From Mycobacterium dioxanotrophicus (lineage in GTDB: Bacteria > Actinomycetota > Actinomycetes > Mycobacteriales > Mycobacteriaceae), in NCBI RefSeq assembly GCF_002157835.1, contig NZ_CP020809.1, forward strand, positions 1,860,001-1,924,000: a stretch of 64,000 nt of DNA, read 5' to 3'. Below the pieces are notes generated by a model. It worked only from the letters and a program-made list of their open reading frames with translations. It did not search any database and had not been told where the DNA came from. This document shows positions 27,086 to 36,194 of this stretch, in pieces; the stretch's first letter is position 1, and each line of letters begins with the position of its first letter. The position numbers and the translations under genes are program-made.

Positions 27086-29182
27086 CTACGGTCGGTTGGG
27101 GTCGGCTCCCGGCGGCGGATCCGCGATGGCCTGACGAGCCGCGTCGTTGGCCGCCGCCGACATTCCCAGGTCGTGATATCGCAGCGAAACCTCTTGCAGC
27201 CCACAGCGGTCGCCTGCCGCCAGGGCACGGGCGTGATCCATGGTGATTCTGCCGAACACGCAGTCCAACTCGATCCGGGCCAGGCTGTCCACGGCCCGGG
27301 TGTCGCCGAGGCGCACCCCGTCGTGCAATGCGCGTAACGCCACCGCGGTCTGACCGCCGCGCTCCGCGGTCTTGGCGGCGTCGCGCGCGGCGGCGATCGC
27401 GCCGAGGGAGTCCTTGCGGGCGTGGTACGTCCAGGCCCGGGCCAGTCCCAGTTCCGGCGCGAACAGCATGGATTTCAGTCCGTGCCGGGATTCGGCTCGG
27501 GACAACGCCTTTGCGGCCTCCATCGGCATCCCGTGCTGACCGAGTGCCTGCGCCAACAACATCCATGCCAAGGGGCCCCACGAATACCCGGTCGGCGCCA
27601 AAGCTGCTGTCGCGCGGCGCAGTAACGACACGGCCTGCAGCGACCCGCGGACCAGCAACACATCAGCGACCAGTACCTCGCCGATGGCCCGGCCCGGCTG
27701 CTGCAACTGGGCGAAATCGGTCAGTTCCTGCGCCATGGCCTGGGCCTCGTCCAGCTGACCGGTGAGCAGCAGCGCCGTGGTCTGCCCGAAACCACTGGTG
27801 AAGCGCAGCAGGCCAGGATGCCCGGCATCCAGCGCCCGCTGCGCCATGGGGTCGACGTCGTCGAGCCGGCCCAGCCGTGCACAGCTGAGTGCCGCCGCCG
27901 ACGCGGCCCACCCGACGGCGGTGTCGTCGGCGGCATCGCTCTCCAGCACGTCTTCGGCGAGCGACAAAGCCCGTTGGGGTGCACCGGCATTCATCGAGAA
28001 CGTGGCCGAGAGGGCGTCGAGGGTGGTCTGCGCTTGCGGTGTGCTCACCCGGCCCCGGGTGGCGCGCAGAAACGCGGTGGCCCGCTCCGGTTCGGAGAGC
28101 ATCCAGAATTGATTGGCCGCCCGCGGCAACGCCCACGCCATCAGCTGGGCGTCGTTGAGCTCGGCGGGGTCGACCGCTGACAGCACGTCGTCGGCCTCGC
28201 GTCCGCGCCCCTGCCAGGCCAGCGAGTAGGCCAGCGTCAAGCGGGCCTCGAAGCCGGCGGCCAAGGCCGTCCGGCCCAGGTGCTCAGCCAGGTTCAGATC
28301 GCCCAGCCGCAGTGCGGTGGCCGCGGCGGCCGCGACCTCGAGCGGCGGCTGAGGCCGGTCGCTGTCCACGGCCAGCACCGCGACGCGCAGCTGGTCCACC
28401 ACACCGCATCCCGGCGTCGCCAGCATGCGGTCGACCAACGCGGTGCGCAGTCGGCGTAGTGCGGGACCGCCCACCGAGGCGCGGACCGCGTCGCGGAACA
28501 GCGGGTGCGCGCAGCCCACCATGGCGTTCTCGATCCGCACGGCGCCGCTCTCGCGGGCCCGCTCGATGGCATCGGCACCGGTCAGCGGAAGCAGAACCGC
28601 CAGCGGCAGCGGATCGTGCACGGCCAGATACCGCAGGGTGCGCAAGGCGTCGCCGGGCAGGTCGGCGACGAACGACGCCACCTGTTCGGCGAGCCGCGCG
28701 TCGTCGTGACCGGCCGGACACACTTCGATCCGGTTGACCAGTCCGTCCCGCCACAGCGCGGTGACCTCCGCGGGTCCCTCGTCGTCGGCGGTGGCGATCA
28801 CCTTCGCCGCATCGCTGACGGCCAGTTGGTACACCAGGGCGGCCGACAACGGGTCGAGCAGATGCGCGTCGTCGACCACCAGAAGCAGGTCGGAGCCCAG
28901 GGCCTCGCGGCCCGCCCGGAGCACCTCGGCGGTCTTGCCGACGACGGGCACGTCGATCAGATGATCCACCGCCGCAAAAGGAATGCCTGCCGCCGACTCG
29001 GTGCCCGTAACCCAGGCCACCCGGCGAAAGTCCGCACCGTGCTGCTCGGCCGCGCAGCGGGCCAGCGACGTCTTACCGACCCCGTCAGGACCGATCAGGA
29101 CAGCGCCGGACCGGTCGCGCAAACCGGCCTGAAGGCCGTCAAGAGCGCGGTCACGCGGGGTGATCACCCAGTCGACAGACAC
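27086..29182 (-). CDS. AAA/STAND-type ATPase without a visible DNA-binding domain
   Basis: The 698-residue protein has an N-terminal P-loop (G-P-D-G-V-G-K-T-S, about residue 32) and Walker B L-L-L-V-V-D-D-A-H (about residue 100), then a long array of helical repeats resembling the TPR-like region of LuxR/MalT ATPases (A-E-H-L-G-R-T-A-L-A-A-G, A-L-S-L-A-E-D-V-L). The usual LuxR helix-turn-helix at the end is missing; the C-terminus is P-P-P-G-A-D-P-N-R-P. It resembles Rv1204c in position. It might sense a ligand and act on the type VII target next to it (inference). GTG start, divergent from the LOG gene. Confidence 0.75.
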   Translation of the reverse strand: MSVDWVITPRDRALDGLQAGLRDRSGAVLIGPDGVGKTSLARCAAEQHGADFRRVAWVTGTESAAGIPFAAVDHLIDVPVVGKTAEVLRAGREALGSDLLLVVDDAHLLDPLSAALVYQLAVSDAAKVIATADDEGPAEVTALWRDGLVNRIEVCPAGHDDARLAEQVASFVADLPGDALRTLRYLAVHDPLPLAVLLPLTGADAIERARESGAVRIENAMVGCAHPLFRDAVRASVGGPALRRLRTALVDRMLATPGCGVVDQLRVAVLAVDSDRPQPPLEVAAAAATALRLGDLNLAEHLGRTALAAGFEARLTLAYSLAWQGRGREADDVLSAVDPAELNDAQLMAWALPRAANQFWMLSEPERATAFLRATRGRVSTPQAQTTLDALSATFSMNAGAPQRALSLAEDVLESDAADDTAVGWAASAAALSCARLGRLDDVDPMAQRALDAGHPGLLRFTSGFGQTTALLLTGQLDEAQAMAQELTDFAQLQQPGRAIGEVLVADVLLVRGSLQAVSLLRRATAALAPTGYSWGPLAWMLLAQALGQHGMPMEAAKALSRAESRHGLKSMLFAPELGLARAWTYHARKDSLGAIAAARDAAKTAERGGQTAVALRALHDGVRLGDTRAVDSLARIELDCVFGRITMDHARALAAGDRCGLQEVSLRYHDLGMSAAANDAARQAIADPPPGADPNRP

Positions 29183-29258
29183 CTACGCGATCTTATGGGC
29201 GCAGCTATCCCACCCGGCCGGAAATCGGGTGTTCACTCCGAACCCTTACGTTGTGTAC

Positions 29259-29819
29259 GTGTCCGGTGAAGTTGGCCGCCCATGGGCGGTATGTGTGTAT
29301 TGCGCGTCTGGTCCCACCCACCCAGAGTTGTTGGCGCTCGCCAGCCAGGTGGGATTGGCGATCGCCAAGCGCGGCTGGACGCTGGTGTCCGGCGGCGGGA
29401 ACGTCTCGGCGATGGGCGCGGTGGCCCGCGCCGCCCGGTCGGGTGCCGGCCACACCGTCGGAGTGATCCCGAAGGCCCTCGTGCACCGCGAACTCGCCGA
29501 CATCGACGCCGCCGAACTCATCGTCACCGACACCATGCGCGAACGTAAGAAGGAGATGGAGGACCGCTCCGACGCGTTCATCGCGCTGCCCGGCGGCATC
29601 GGCACGCTCGAGGAGTTCTTCGAGGCCTGGACCGCGGGCTACCTGGGGATGCATGACAAGCCGCTGGTTCTGCTCGATCCGTTCGGGCACTACGACGGGC
29701 TGGTGACGTGGCTGCACGGTCTCGTCGAAACGGGCTACGTGTCCCCGGGGGCGCTGGACCGTCTGGTGGTGGTCGACGACGTCGACGCCGCGCTGGCGGC
29801 GTGCTCCCCGCAGCCCTGA
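29259..29819 (+). CDS. LOG-family cytokinin-activating phosphoribohydrolase
   Basis: This 186-residue protein has the lysine-decarboxylase-like LOG signature P-G-G-I-G-T-L-E-E-F-F-E plus S-G-G-G-N and E-R-K-K-E-M-E-D-R-S-D-A-F-I. LOG enzymes cleave ribose-5-phosphate from adenosine-type cytokinin monophosphates. The M. tuberculosis homologue at this place (Rv1205) is linked to cytokinin accumulation. GTG at 29259 is chosen because it gives the Rv1205 length; GTG 29253 or upstream starts are possible. It is divergent from the AAA-ATPase gene. Confidence 0.87.
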   Translation: MSGEVGRPWAVCVYCASGPTHPELLALASQVGLAIAKRGWTLVSGGGNVSAMGAVARAARSGAGHTVGVIPKALVHRELADIDAAELIVTDTMRERKKEMEDRSDAFIALPGGIGTLEEFFEAWTAGYLGMHDKPLVLLDPFGHYDGLVTWLHGLVETGYVSPGALDRLVVVDDVDAALAACSPQP

Positions 29820-29919
29820 CCGGGCGGTTCATCGGTAGGTAGAACCGGCGGTAACGCCGATCACCTGCGTGGTTAAGGTGAGGCCACACCTACGGGCCAA
29901 TGTGGAGGGGATTCACCGT

Positions 29920-31698
29920 ATGACCGACCAGAAATCGGGGACTCGCAGCAGCGTCGGGCTGCGCGACATCGCCACCCAGGTTCCCGGCCTGCTGATGGAT
30001 GCTCCCGTGATCCTGCGCGGGGTACTCACCGGATTTCTGGCCCGCCCGACCGCCAAGACCTCCATCGGCAAGGTCTTCCAGGACCGTGCCGCGCAGCATG
30101 CCGACCGGGTCTTCATCAAGTTCGGCGACGAGCGCATCACTTACCGCGAGGCCAACGAGACCGTCAACCGCTACGCCGCGGTGCTGGCCGCACGCGGCGT
30201 CGGGCACGGCGACGTGGTCGGCGTCATGCTGCGCAACTCACCCGACGCCGTGCTGCTCATGCTGGCGATCGTCAAGTGCGGCGCGGTCACCGGGATGCTC
30301 AACTACCACCAACGCGGCAAGGTGCTCGCCCACAGCATCGGCCTGCTGACCGCGACAGCCGTCGTCGCCGAGCCCGATCTGATCGATCCCATCGTCGAAA
30401 GTGGTGCCGACACCACCGGATTGATGACCATCGAGGAGCTGCACCGGCTTGCCGCCACCGCACCCGTCGGCAATCCGGCCAGCGCGTCGGCGGTGCTGGC
30501 CAAGGACAAGGCGTTCTACATCTTCACGTCCGGCACCACCGGCATGCCCAAGGCCAGCGTCATGACGCACTACCGCTGGCTGCGTGCCCTGGGCGGGTTC
30601 GGCGGCCTGGGATTGCGCCTGCGCAACACCGACGCCCTGTACTGCTGCCTGCCGCTCTACCACAACAACGCGCTGACCGTATCGCTCGGTTCGGTGTTGA
30701 ACTCCGGCTCGGCGCTGGCGCTCGGCAAGTCGTTCTCGGCGTCGCGGTTCTGGGACGAGGTGATCGGCTACGAGGCCACCGCGTTCGTCTACATCGGCGA
30801 GATCTGCGGCTACCTGCTCAATCAGCCGCCCAAGCCGACCGACCGGGCACACAAGGTGCGGGTGATCGTCGGCAACGGCTTGCGCCCGGCCATCTGGGAC
30901 GAGTTCACCGAGCGCTTCGGCATCCCGCGTGTCTGCGAGTTCTACGGCGCCAGCGAGGGCAACACCGCCTTCGTCAACGTGTTCAACGTGTCCAAGTCGA
31001 CCGGTATCTGCCCGAGCCCGGTGGCGTTCGTCGAATACGACCCCGACAGCGGCGAACCCGCCCGAGGATCCGACGGCAGGCTGCGCAAGGTCAAGACCGG
31101 TCAGCCCGGCCTGCTGCTGTCCAAGGTCAGCGACTTCCAGCCGTTCGACGGCTACACCGACAAGTCAGCCACCGAGAAGAAGCTGATCCGCAACGCGTTC
31201 CAGGACGGCGACGTTTGGTTCAACACCGGGGACCTGATGCGGTCGCAGGGCTTCGGGCACGCCGCATTTGCCGACCGGCTCGGCGACACCTTCCGCTGGA
31301 AGGGCGAGAACGTGGCCACCACCGAGGTCGAGGCCGCACTCACCGGTGCGCCGGCGATCGAGGAATGCACGGTGTTCGGCGTCGAGGTGCCGGGTGCCGG
31401 TGGCCGCGCCGGGATGGCCGCGGTGCAGCTCAAGGACGGCAAGGAGTTCGACGGCAAAGAGCTGGCCGACGCGTTCTACGGCCACCTGCCCAGCTACGCG
31501 GTACCGCTGTTCATCCGGGTGGTCGACAGCTTGGCGCACACCTCGACGTTCAAGAGTCAGAAGGTGGAACTGCGCAAACAGGGTTACGGCGACGAGGTCA
31601 CCGACTCGGTGTACGTGCTGGCCGGCCGCGACGAGGGATACGTGCCGTTCTACGCCGACTACCCCGACGAAGTGGTGGCCGGCAAGCGACCGAAGTAG
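29920..31698 (+). CDS. fadD6: Long-chain fatty-acyl-CoA ligase FadD6
   Basis: The 592-residue enzyme belongs to the very-long-chain acyl-CoA synthetase/FATP branch. AMP-binding motif I-F-T-S-G-T-T-G-M-P-K-A-S, then F-Y-G-A-S-E-G-N-T-A-F, and the C-terminal F-R-W-K-G-E-N-V-A-T-T-E-V are visible. It makes acyl-CoA for lipid synthesis or degradation; Rv1206 is linked to triacylglycerol accumulation (recalled). ATG with GGAGGGG at 29904-29910. It starts the fadD6-folP2-gpgS run, folP2 following after 32 bases. Confidence 0.9.
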   Translation: MTDQKSGTRSSVGLRDIATQVPGLLMDAPVILRGVLTGFLARPTAKTSIGKVFQDRAAQHADRVFIKFGDERITYREANETVNRYAAVLAARGVGHGDVVGVMLRNSPDAVLLMLAIVKCGAVTGMLNYHQRGKVLAHSIGLLTATAVVAEPDLIDPIVESGADTTGLMTIEELHRLAATAPVGNPASASAVLAKDKAFYIFTSGTTGMPKASVMTHYRWLRALGGFGGLGLRLRNTDALYCCLPLYHNNALTVSLGSVLNSGSALALGKSFSASRFWDEVIGYEATAFVYIGEICGYLLNQPPKPTDRAHKVRVIVGNGLRPAIWDEFTERFGIPRVCEFYGASEGNTAFVNVFNVSKSTGICPSPVAFVEYDPDSGEPARGSDGRLRKVKTGQPGLLLSKVSDFQPFDGYTDKSATEKKLIRNAFQDGDVWFNTGDLMRSQGFGHAAFADRLGDTFRWKGENVATTEVEAALTGAPAIEECTVFGVEVPGAGGRAGMAAVQLKDGKEFDGKELADAFYGHLPSYAVPLFIRVVDSLAHTSTFKSQKVELRKQGYGDEVTDSVYVLAGRDEGYVPFYADYPDEVVAGKRPK

Positions 31699-31730
31699 CC
31701 ACGAAATCGCACGACGTTAGCCTGGATGGC

Positions 31731-32627
31731 GTGTTGACGTCGCCGCCGAGCCCTGGTCGGACCTTCTGTGGTCGCCCGGTGGCCGGTGACCGCGCGCTGA
31801 TCATGGCCATCGTCAACCGCACGCCCGATTCGTTCTACGACCGCGGGGCCACGTTCACCGACGAGGCCGCGAAGTCCGCGGCCCACCGCATGATCGCCGA
31901 GGGTGCCGACGTGATCGACGTCGGGGGAGTCAAGGCAGGCCCAGGGGGGCCGGTCGGCCCAGACGAGGAGGCCGCCCGCGTCGTGCCGTTCATCGAATGG
32001 CTGCGGGGCGCCTACCCGGACCAGCTGATCAGCGTCGACACGTGGCGCTCGACCGTCGCCAAGCAGGCCTGCGCCGCGGGTGCCGACCTGATCAACGACA
32101 CCTGGGCCGGCGCCGACCCGGGACTGCCGGCGGTGGCCGCCGAGTTCGGGGCGGGCCTGGTGTGCTCGCACACCGGCGGGGCGGTGCCGCGCACCCGGCC
32201 GTTTCGCGTGAACTACGGCATCACCGAACGCGGTGTCGTCGACGACGTGATCGCAGAGGTGACCGCGGCCGCCGAGAACGCCGTGGCCGCCGGGGTTCCT
32301 CGGGACCGGATCCTCATCGATCCGACCCACGATTTCGGCAAAAACACTTATCACGGTCTTAGTTTGTTGCGCCACGTAAAAGATCTTGTTAAGACCGGAT
32401 GGCCGGTCCTGATGGCCCTGAGCAATAAGGATTTTGTCGGGGAGACTCTGGGTGTGGACGTGACTGAGCGCCTGGAGGGCACCTTGGCCGCGACGGCATT
32501 GGCCGCCGCGGACGGTGCCGCGATGTTCCGGGTGCACGAGTGCGGGCCCACCCGGCGCGTGCTCGAGATGGTCGCGTCGATCCAGGGAGTGCGGGCACCC
32601 GCACGAACAGTGAGGGGACTGGCATGA
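31731..32627 (+). CDS. folP2: Dihydropteroate synthase homologue FolP2
   Basis: The 298-residue TIM-barrel protein has the pterin-binding signature A-I-V-N-R-T-P-D-S-F-Y-D, D-V-G-G-V-K-A-G-P, and I-D-P-T-H-D-F-G-K-N. In mycobacteria FolP1 is the true DHPS; FolP2 is reported to lack measurable activity (recalled), so its role is uncertain. Co-location with gpgS suggests a link to methylglucose lipopolysaccharide synthesis. GTG at 31731 is chosen as the nearest start consistent with the family. Its stop overlaps gpgS (ATGA). Confidence 0.88.
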   Translation: MLTSPPSPGRTFCGRPVAGDRALIMAIVNRTPDSFYDRGATFTDEAAKSAAHRMIAEGADVIDVGGVKAGPGGPVGPDEEAARVVPFIEWLRGAYPDQLISVDTWRSTVAKQACAAGADLINDTWAGADPGLPAVAAEFGAGLVCSHTGGAVPRTRPFRVNYGITERGVVDDVIAEVTAAAENAVAAGVPRDRILIDPTHDFGKNTYHGLSLLRHVKDLVKTGWPVLMALSNKDFVGETLGVDVTERLEGTLAATALAAADGAAMFRVHECGPTRRVLEMVASIQGVRAPARTVRGLA

Positions 32628-33574
32628 CCCTAATGCCCGAACTGGCCGTCAACGATGGCGTCGCCGGACACCGCTGGCTGGCCGACCGCAGCTGGAACCG
32701 TCCGACATGGACGGTCGCCGAGCTGGAAGCGGCCAAGGCCGGCCGCACCGTCTCGGTGGTGCTGCCCGCCCTCAACGAAGAAGAAACCGTCGGATCGGTG
32801 GTGGAGACCATCACGCCGCTGCTCGGCGGCCTGGTCGACGAGCTGATCGTGCTCGATTCGGGCTCGACCGACGACACCGAGATCCGCGCACTGGCGGCCG
32901 GTGCGCGGGTGGTCAGCCGTGAGGTGGCGTTGCCCGAGGTGGCGCCGCAACCCGGCAAGGGCGAGGTGCTGTGGCGCTCGCTGGCTGCGACCACCGGCGA
33001 CATCATCGCCTTCGTCGACTCCGACCTGATCGATCCCGACCCCATGTTCGTGCCCAAGTTGCTGGGCCCGCTGCTGACCGTCGACGGTGTGCACCTGGTC
33101 AAGGGGTTCTACCGACGCCCACTCAAGATCAGCGGCAGCGAGGACGCCAACGGCGGCGGACGGGTCACCGAACTCGTCGCCCGCCCGCTGCTCGCCTCGC
33201 TGCGGCCCGAGCTCAACTGTGTCCTGCAGCCGCTCGGCGGTGAATACGCCGGCACCCGGGAGCTGCTGACGGCCGTGCCGTTCGCCCCGGGTTACGGCGT
33301 GGAGATCGGCCTGCTCGTCGACACCTACGACCGCCTCGGCATGGACGCCATAGCCCAGGTGAACCTGGGTGTGCGCGCACACCGCAACCGGCCGCTGACC
33401 GAATTGGCCTCGATGAGCCGGCAGGTGATAGCCACGTTGCTGTCCCGCTGCGGCATCGCCGACTCCGGCGTGGCGCTCACGCAGTTCTTCGCCGACGGTG
33501 ACGGGTTCACCCCGCGGGCGTCGTCGGTATCCCTCGCAGACCGGCCGCCGATGGTCACCCTGCGTCCGCACTAG
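32624..33574 (+). CDS. gpgS: Glucosyl-3-phosphoglycerate synthase
   Basis: The 316-residue GT81 enzyme joins glucose from UDP-glucose to 3-phosphoglycerate, the first step of methylglucose lipopolysaccharide synthesis. Core features are V-V-L-P-A-L-N-E-E-E-T-V-G near residue 43, the metal-binding F-V-D-S-D-L-I-D-P-D, and a G-Y-G-V-E-I-G-L motif for the acceptor side. ATG overlaps the folP2 stop; GAGGGG is upstream. The order folP2-gpgS-(DivIVA)-tagA equals Rv1207-Rv1210. Confidence 0.92.
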   Translation: MTLMPELAVNDGVAGHRWLADRSWNRPTWTVAELEAAKAGRTVSVVLPALNEEETVGSVVETITPLLGGLVDELIVLDSGSTDDTEIRALAAGARVVSREVALPEVAPQPGKGEVLWRSLAATTGDIIAFVDSDLIDPDPMFVPKLLGPLLTVDGVHLVKGFYRRPLKISGSEDANGGGRVTELVARPLLASLRPELNCVLQPLGGEYAGTRELLTAVPFAPGYGVEIGLLVDTYDRLGMDAIAQVNLGVRAHRNRPLTELASMSRQVIATLLSRCGIADSGVALTQFFADGDGFTPRASSVSLADRPPMVTLRPH

Positions 33575-33615
33575 CCTCCGACCGGTTGTCAGACGGTTGA
33601 GGCAGTATCGACGGT

Positions 33616-33984
33616 GTGACATTGATTCTGCTGTACCTGGTGGTGCTGGTCCTGGTGGGCACCGTGCTGTTCGGGGTGGGCAGCGTGATCTTCGGTCGGG
33701 GCGAGACGCTGCCGCCGCTGCCGCGGGGGACGACGGCGACGGTCCTGCCGGCCTCCGGCGTCACGAGCGCCGACGTGGATGCCCTGCGGTTCGCCCAGAC
33801 GGTGCGCGGCTACAAGACCAGCGAGGTCGACTGGGTTCTGGATCGGCTGGGGCGGGAACTCGACGGGTTACGCGGTGAGCTGGCTGCACTACGCGCGGCG
33901 TACGGCGTTCCCGACGATGCCGAGCGCGACGATGCCGAGGTGTCGGCCACGGCCGGCCAGATCCGCGCCTCGGACGACACGTGA
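33616..33984 (+). CDS. DivIVA-domain membrane-anchored protein
   Basis: The 122-residue protein has one N-terminal membrane helix (L-I-L-L-Y-L-V-V-L-V-L-V-G-T-V-L-F-G) and then a short DivIVA-type segment, R-F-A-Q-T-V-R-G-Y-K-T-S-E-V-D-W-V-L-D-R-L, followed by a coiled coil. The acidic tail ends S-D-D-T. It matches Rv1209 in place and form. DivIVA domains recruit proteins to curved membranes or the growing pole; a role near polar growth is inference. It overlaps tagA by four bases (GTGA). Confidence 0.82.
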   Translation: MTLILLYLVVLVLVGTVLFGVGSVIFGRGETLPPLPRGTTATVLPASGVTSADVDALRFAQTVRGYKTSEVDWVLDRLGRELDGLRGELAALRAAYGVPDDAERDDAEVSATAGQIRASDDT

Positions 33985-34550
33985 CCGACGACGGCCGCGT
34001 CCGCTGTGGCTGGGCGGTCGACAGCGCCGCGGGCTCGACCCTGTACCGCGACTACCACGACACCGAGTGGGGCCGGCCGCTGCGGGACTCTGTAGCGCTG
34101 TTCGAACGGGTGAGCCTCGAAGCGTTTCAGAGCGGTCTGTCGTGGCTGACCATCCTGCGTAAGCGGGAGAACTTCCGCCGCGCGTTCGACGACTTCGACC
34201 CGGAAACGGTCGCGGGCTACGACGACGCCGACATCGAGCGGCTGATGGCCGATACGGGCATCGTGCGCAACCGGGCCAAGGTCCTGGCCACCATCGCCAA
34301 TGCCAGGGCCGTCACCGAGCTCGATGTCGACCTGGCTGAGCTGCTGTGGTCGTTCGCGCCGCCACCGCGCCCGCGACCCGCTGACCTGTCGGAGGTGCCC
34401 GCGGTAACCCCGGAGTCCACGGCGATGGCCAAGGAGCTGAAGCGGCGCGGCTTCAAATTCGTCGGGCCCACGACCGCGTACGCGTTGATGCAGGCCACCG
34501 GAATGGTGGACGACCACATCAGGTCCTGTTGGGTTCAGGCGTCCCGCTAG
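33981..34550 (+). CDS. tagA: 3-methyladenine DNA glycosylase I
   Basis: The 189-residue base-excision enzyme removes 3-methyladenine. Zinc-snap residues of TagA are visible: Cys in R-C-G-W-A, His in Y-R-D-Y-H-D-T-E-W-G, and the C-terminal His and Cys in D-D-H-I-R-S-C-W. The catalytic helical core S-W-L-T-I-L-R-K-R-E-N-F-R-R-A-F is typical. GTG start overlaps the DivIVA-domain gene. Confidence 0.92.
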   Translation: MTDDGRVRCGWAVDSAAGSTLYRDYHDTEWGRPLRDSVALFERVSLEAFQSGLSWLTILRKRENFRRAFDDFDPETVAGYDDADIERLMADTGIVRNRAKVLATIANARAVTELDVDLAELLWSFAPPPRPRPADLSEVPAVTPESTAMAKELKRRGFKFVGPTTAYALMQATGMVDDHIRSCWVQASR

Positions 34551-34655
34551 GCGGCACGCCGCCCGACATCCGACGGGTCTTTGCACACCCATCGCCGCGG
34601 ATAGGGAAGAATAGGGGTAGTTCAGTAGCAGTTCAGTGCCGGGTGCCGCCAACGA

Positions 34656-34686
34656 GTGGGCGGGGCCGGGCCCCGACCCGGCCCAC
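34656..34686 (+). promoter_or_regulatory. GC-rich hairpin in the leader of the DUF3117 gene
   Basis: GTGGGC (34656-34661) pairs with GCCCAC (34681-34686), enclosing GGGGC/GCCCC, 35 bases before the ATG. It may stabilise or restrain the short transcript. Upstream of it lie two close copies of AGTTCAGT. Confidence 0.35.
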
Positions 34687-34721
34687 CGAACGTGGACGGG
34701 CTCATTTGGAGGGAGCACTCG

Positions 34722-34889
34722 ATGGCGGCGATGAAGCCCCGGACCGGCGACGGTCCACTGGAAGCAACCAAAGAGGGGCGAGGCATCGTGATGCGGGTAC
34801 CGCTGGAGGGTGGCGGGCGTCTGGTCGTCGAGCTGACCCCGGACGAGGCAGCCGCCCTCGGCGACGAACTCAAGGGCGTCACCAGCTAG
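34722..34889 (+). CDS. DUF3117 small conserved protein
   Basis: The 55-residue protein M-A-A-M-K-P-R-T-G-D-G-P-L-E-A followed by a short beta region and E-L-T-P-D-E-A-A-A-L-G-D-E-L is nearly invariant among actinobacteria (Rv1211 homologue). ATG 34722 is set by the strong GGAGGGAG ahead; the longer frame from 34656 lies in the hairpin and is unlikely. Function is unknown. A strong bidirectional terminator follows. Confidence 0.9.
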   Translation: MAAMKPRTGDGPLEATKEGRGIVMRVPLEGGGRLVVELTPDEAAALGDELKGVTS

Positions 34890-34892
34890 TGC

Positions 34893-34936
34893 ATTCGGCG
34901 TGATCGGTTGCCCACCGGCAAGCGATCACGCCGAAT
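34893..34936. terminator. Strong bidirectional terminator between DUF3117 and glgM genes
   Basis: ATTCGGCGTGATCG (34893-34906) pairs exactly with CGATCACGCCGAAT (34923-34936). After one G-G mismatch, TTGCC pairs with GGCAA around a CACC loop. The 19 paired positions fill the gap between two convergent stops. There is no long T run, so it may be a mycobacterial non-canonical terminator. Confidence 0.8.
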
Positions 34937-34938
34937 CT

Positions 34939-36129
34939 CTATCCCGCCACTTTGCGGTAGATCTCCACCGTCTGCTCGGCGATGTGGGCCCAGGAGAATT
35001 CCCGGATGCACCGTTCGCGTCCGGCCGCGCCGTACCCGGCGGCCCGCTGCGGGTCGGCCACCAGTGAGTTGACGGCTTCGGCCAGTCCCGACTCGAAGGC
35101 GCCCGGTTCGGCTGCGTCATAGTGCACCAGCAGCCCGGTCTCACCGTCGGCGACCACTTCGGGGATTCCCCCGACATCCGACGCCACCACGGCCGTCGAG
35201 CATGCCATCGCTTCCAGATTCACGATGCCCAGTGGCTCATACACGGACGGGCACACAAAAACCGTTGCGGCGGACAGTATTTCCCGGATCTTATGAGCGG
35301 GCAGCATTTCCTGCACCCAGAACACGCCTGATCGGGCGCGGGCCAGTTCGGCCACCGCGCCGGAGATCTCCGCAGCGATTTCGGGGGTGTCGGGCGCTCC
35401 CGCGCACAACACCAGCTGCACGTCGGGGCTGAAGGTGTGCGCCGCGGCGACCAGGTGCGCCACACCCTTCTGGCGGGTGATGCGTCCGACGAACGCGACG
35501 ATGGGGCGGGTCGGGTCGACGCCGAGATCGGCGAGCACCGATTCGCCGCCGCTCGCGTGCGCATCTCCTGAATCGCTCCTCGCGTGCGCAGGGAACCACA
35601 CGTCGGTGTCGATCCCGTTGCGCACCACGTGCACTCGATCCGGAGCCAGCCCCGGATAGGTACGCAGGACGTCCTCGCGCATCCCCGCACTGACCGCGAT
35701 GACCGCATCGGCCGCCTCGACGGCGGTGCGTTCGACCCACGAGGAGATGCGGTAGCCGCCGCCGAGCTGTTCGGCCTTCCACGGCCGCATCGGTTCCAGT
35801 GAGTGTGCTGTCAGTACGTGGGGAATGCCGTACAGCAGCGCGGTGAGATGCCCTGCCATGCCCGTGTACCAGGTGTGCGAGTGCACGACCGTCGCCTGCG
35901 CGGCGCTGTTGACCATGTTCAGATCGGCCGAGAGCGTCGACAGCGCCGCATTGGCGCCCGCCAACGCGGGGTCGGGCTGTGCCACGATGGCCCCTTCGCG
36001 CGGTGCACCCATACAGTGCACGTCGACCTCACACAAATGACGTAGCTGGGCGACGAGCTCCGTGACATGAACTCCCGCACCGCCGTACACCTCGGGTGGA
36101 TACTCCCGAGTCATCATGGCCACCCGCAT
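34939..36129 (-). CDS. glgM: Alpha-maltose-1-phosphate synthase (GT4)
   Basis: The 396-residue glycosyltransferase, often annotated glgA, joins ADP-glucose to glucose-1-phosphate to give maltose-1-phosphate for the GlgE pathway in mycobacteria. Features are the N-terminal E-Y-P-P-E-V-Y-G-G-A-G-V-H-V loop, F-V-G-R-I-T-R-Q-K-G, and E-P-L-G-I-V-N-L-E-A-M-A with the GT4 Glu pair. ATG 36129 gives the family N-terminus. An insertion of about 12 residues (near A-R-S-D-S-G-D-A-H-A-S-G-G) is less conserved. Divergent from glgC. Confidence 0.92.
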   Translation of the reverse strand: MRVAMMTREYPPEVYGGAGVHVTELVAQLRHLCEVDVHCMGAPREGAIVAQPDPALAGANAALSTLSADLNMVNSAAQATVVHSHTWYTGMAGHLTALLYGIPHVLTAHSLEPMRPWKAEQLGGGYRISSWVERTAVEAADAVIAVSAGMREDVLRTYPGLAPDRVHVVRNGIDTDVWFPAHARSDSGDAHASGGESVLADLGVDPTRPIVAFVGRITRQKGVAHLVAAAHTFSPDVQLVLCAGAPDTPEIAAEISGAVAELARARSGVFWVQEMLPAHKIREILSAATVFVCPSVYEPLGIVNLEAMACSTAVVASDVGGIPEVVADGETGLLVHYDAAEPGAFESGLAEAVNSLVADPQRAAGYGAAGRERCIREFSWAHIAEQTVEIYRKVAG

Positions 36130-36194
36130 ATCTGGAACCGTAATGGGCCGCCCCGTCGTAGCGCAGGATTGTGGGCAACCTCGTGCCGAGAATG

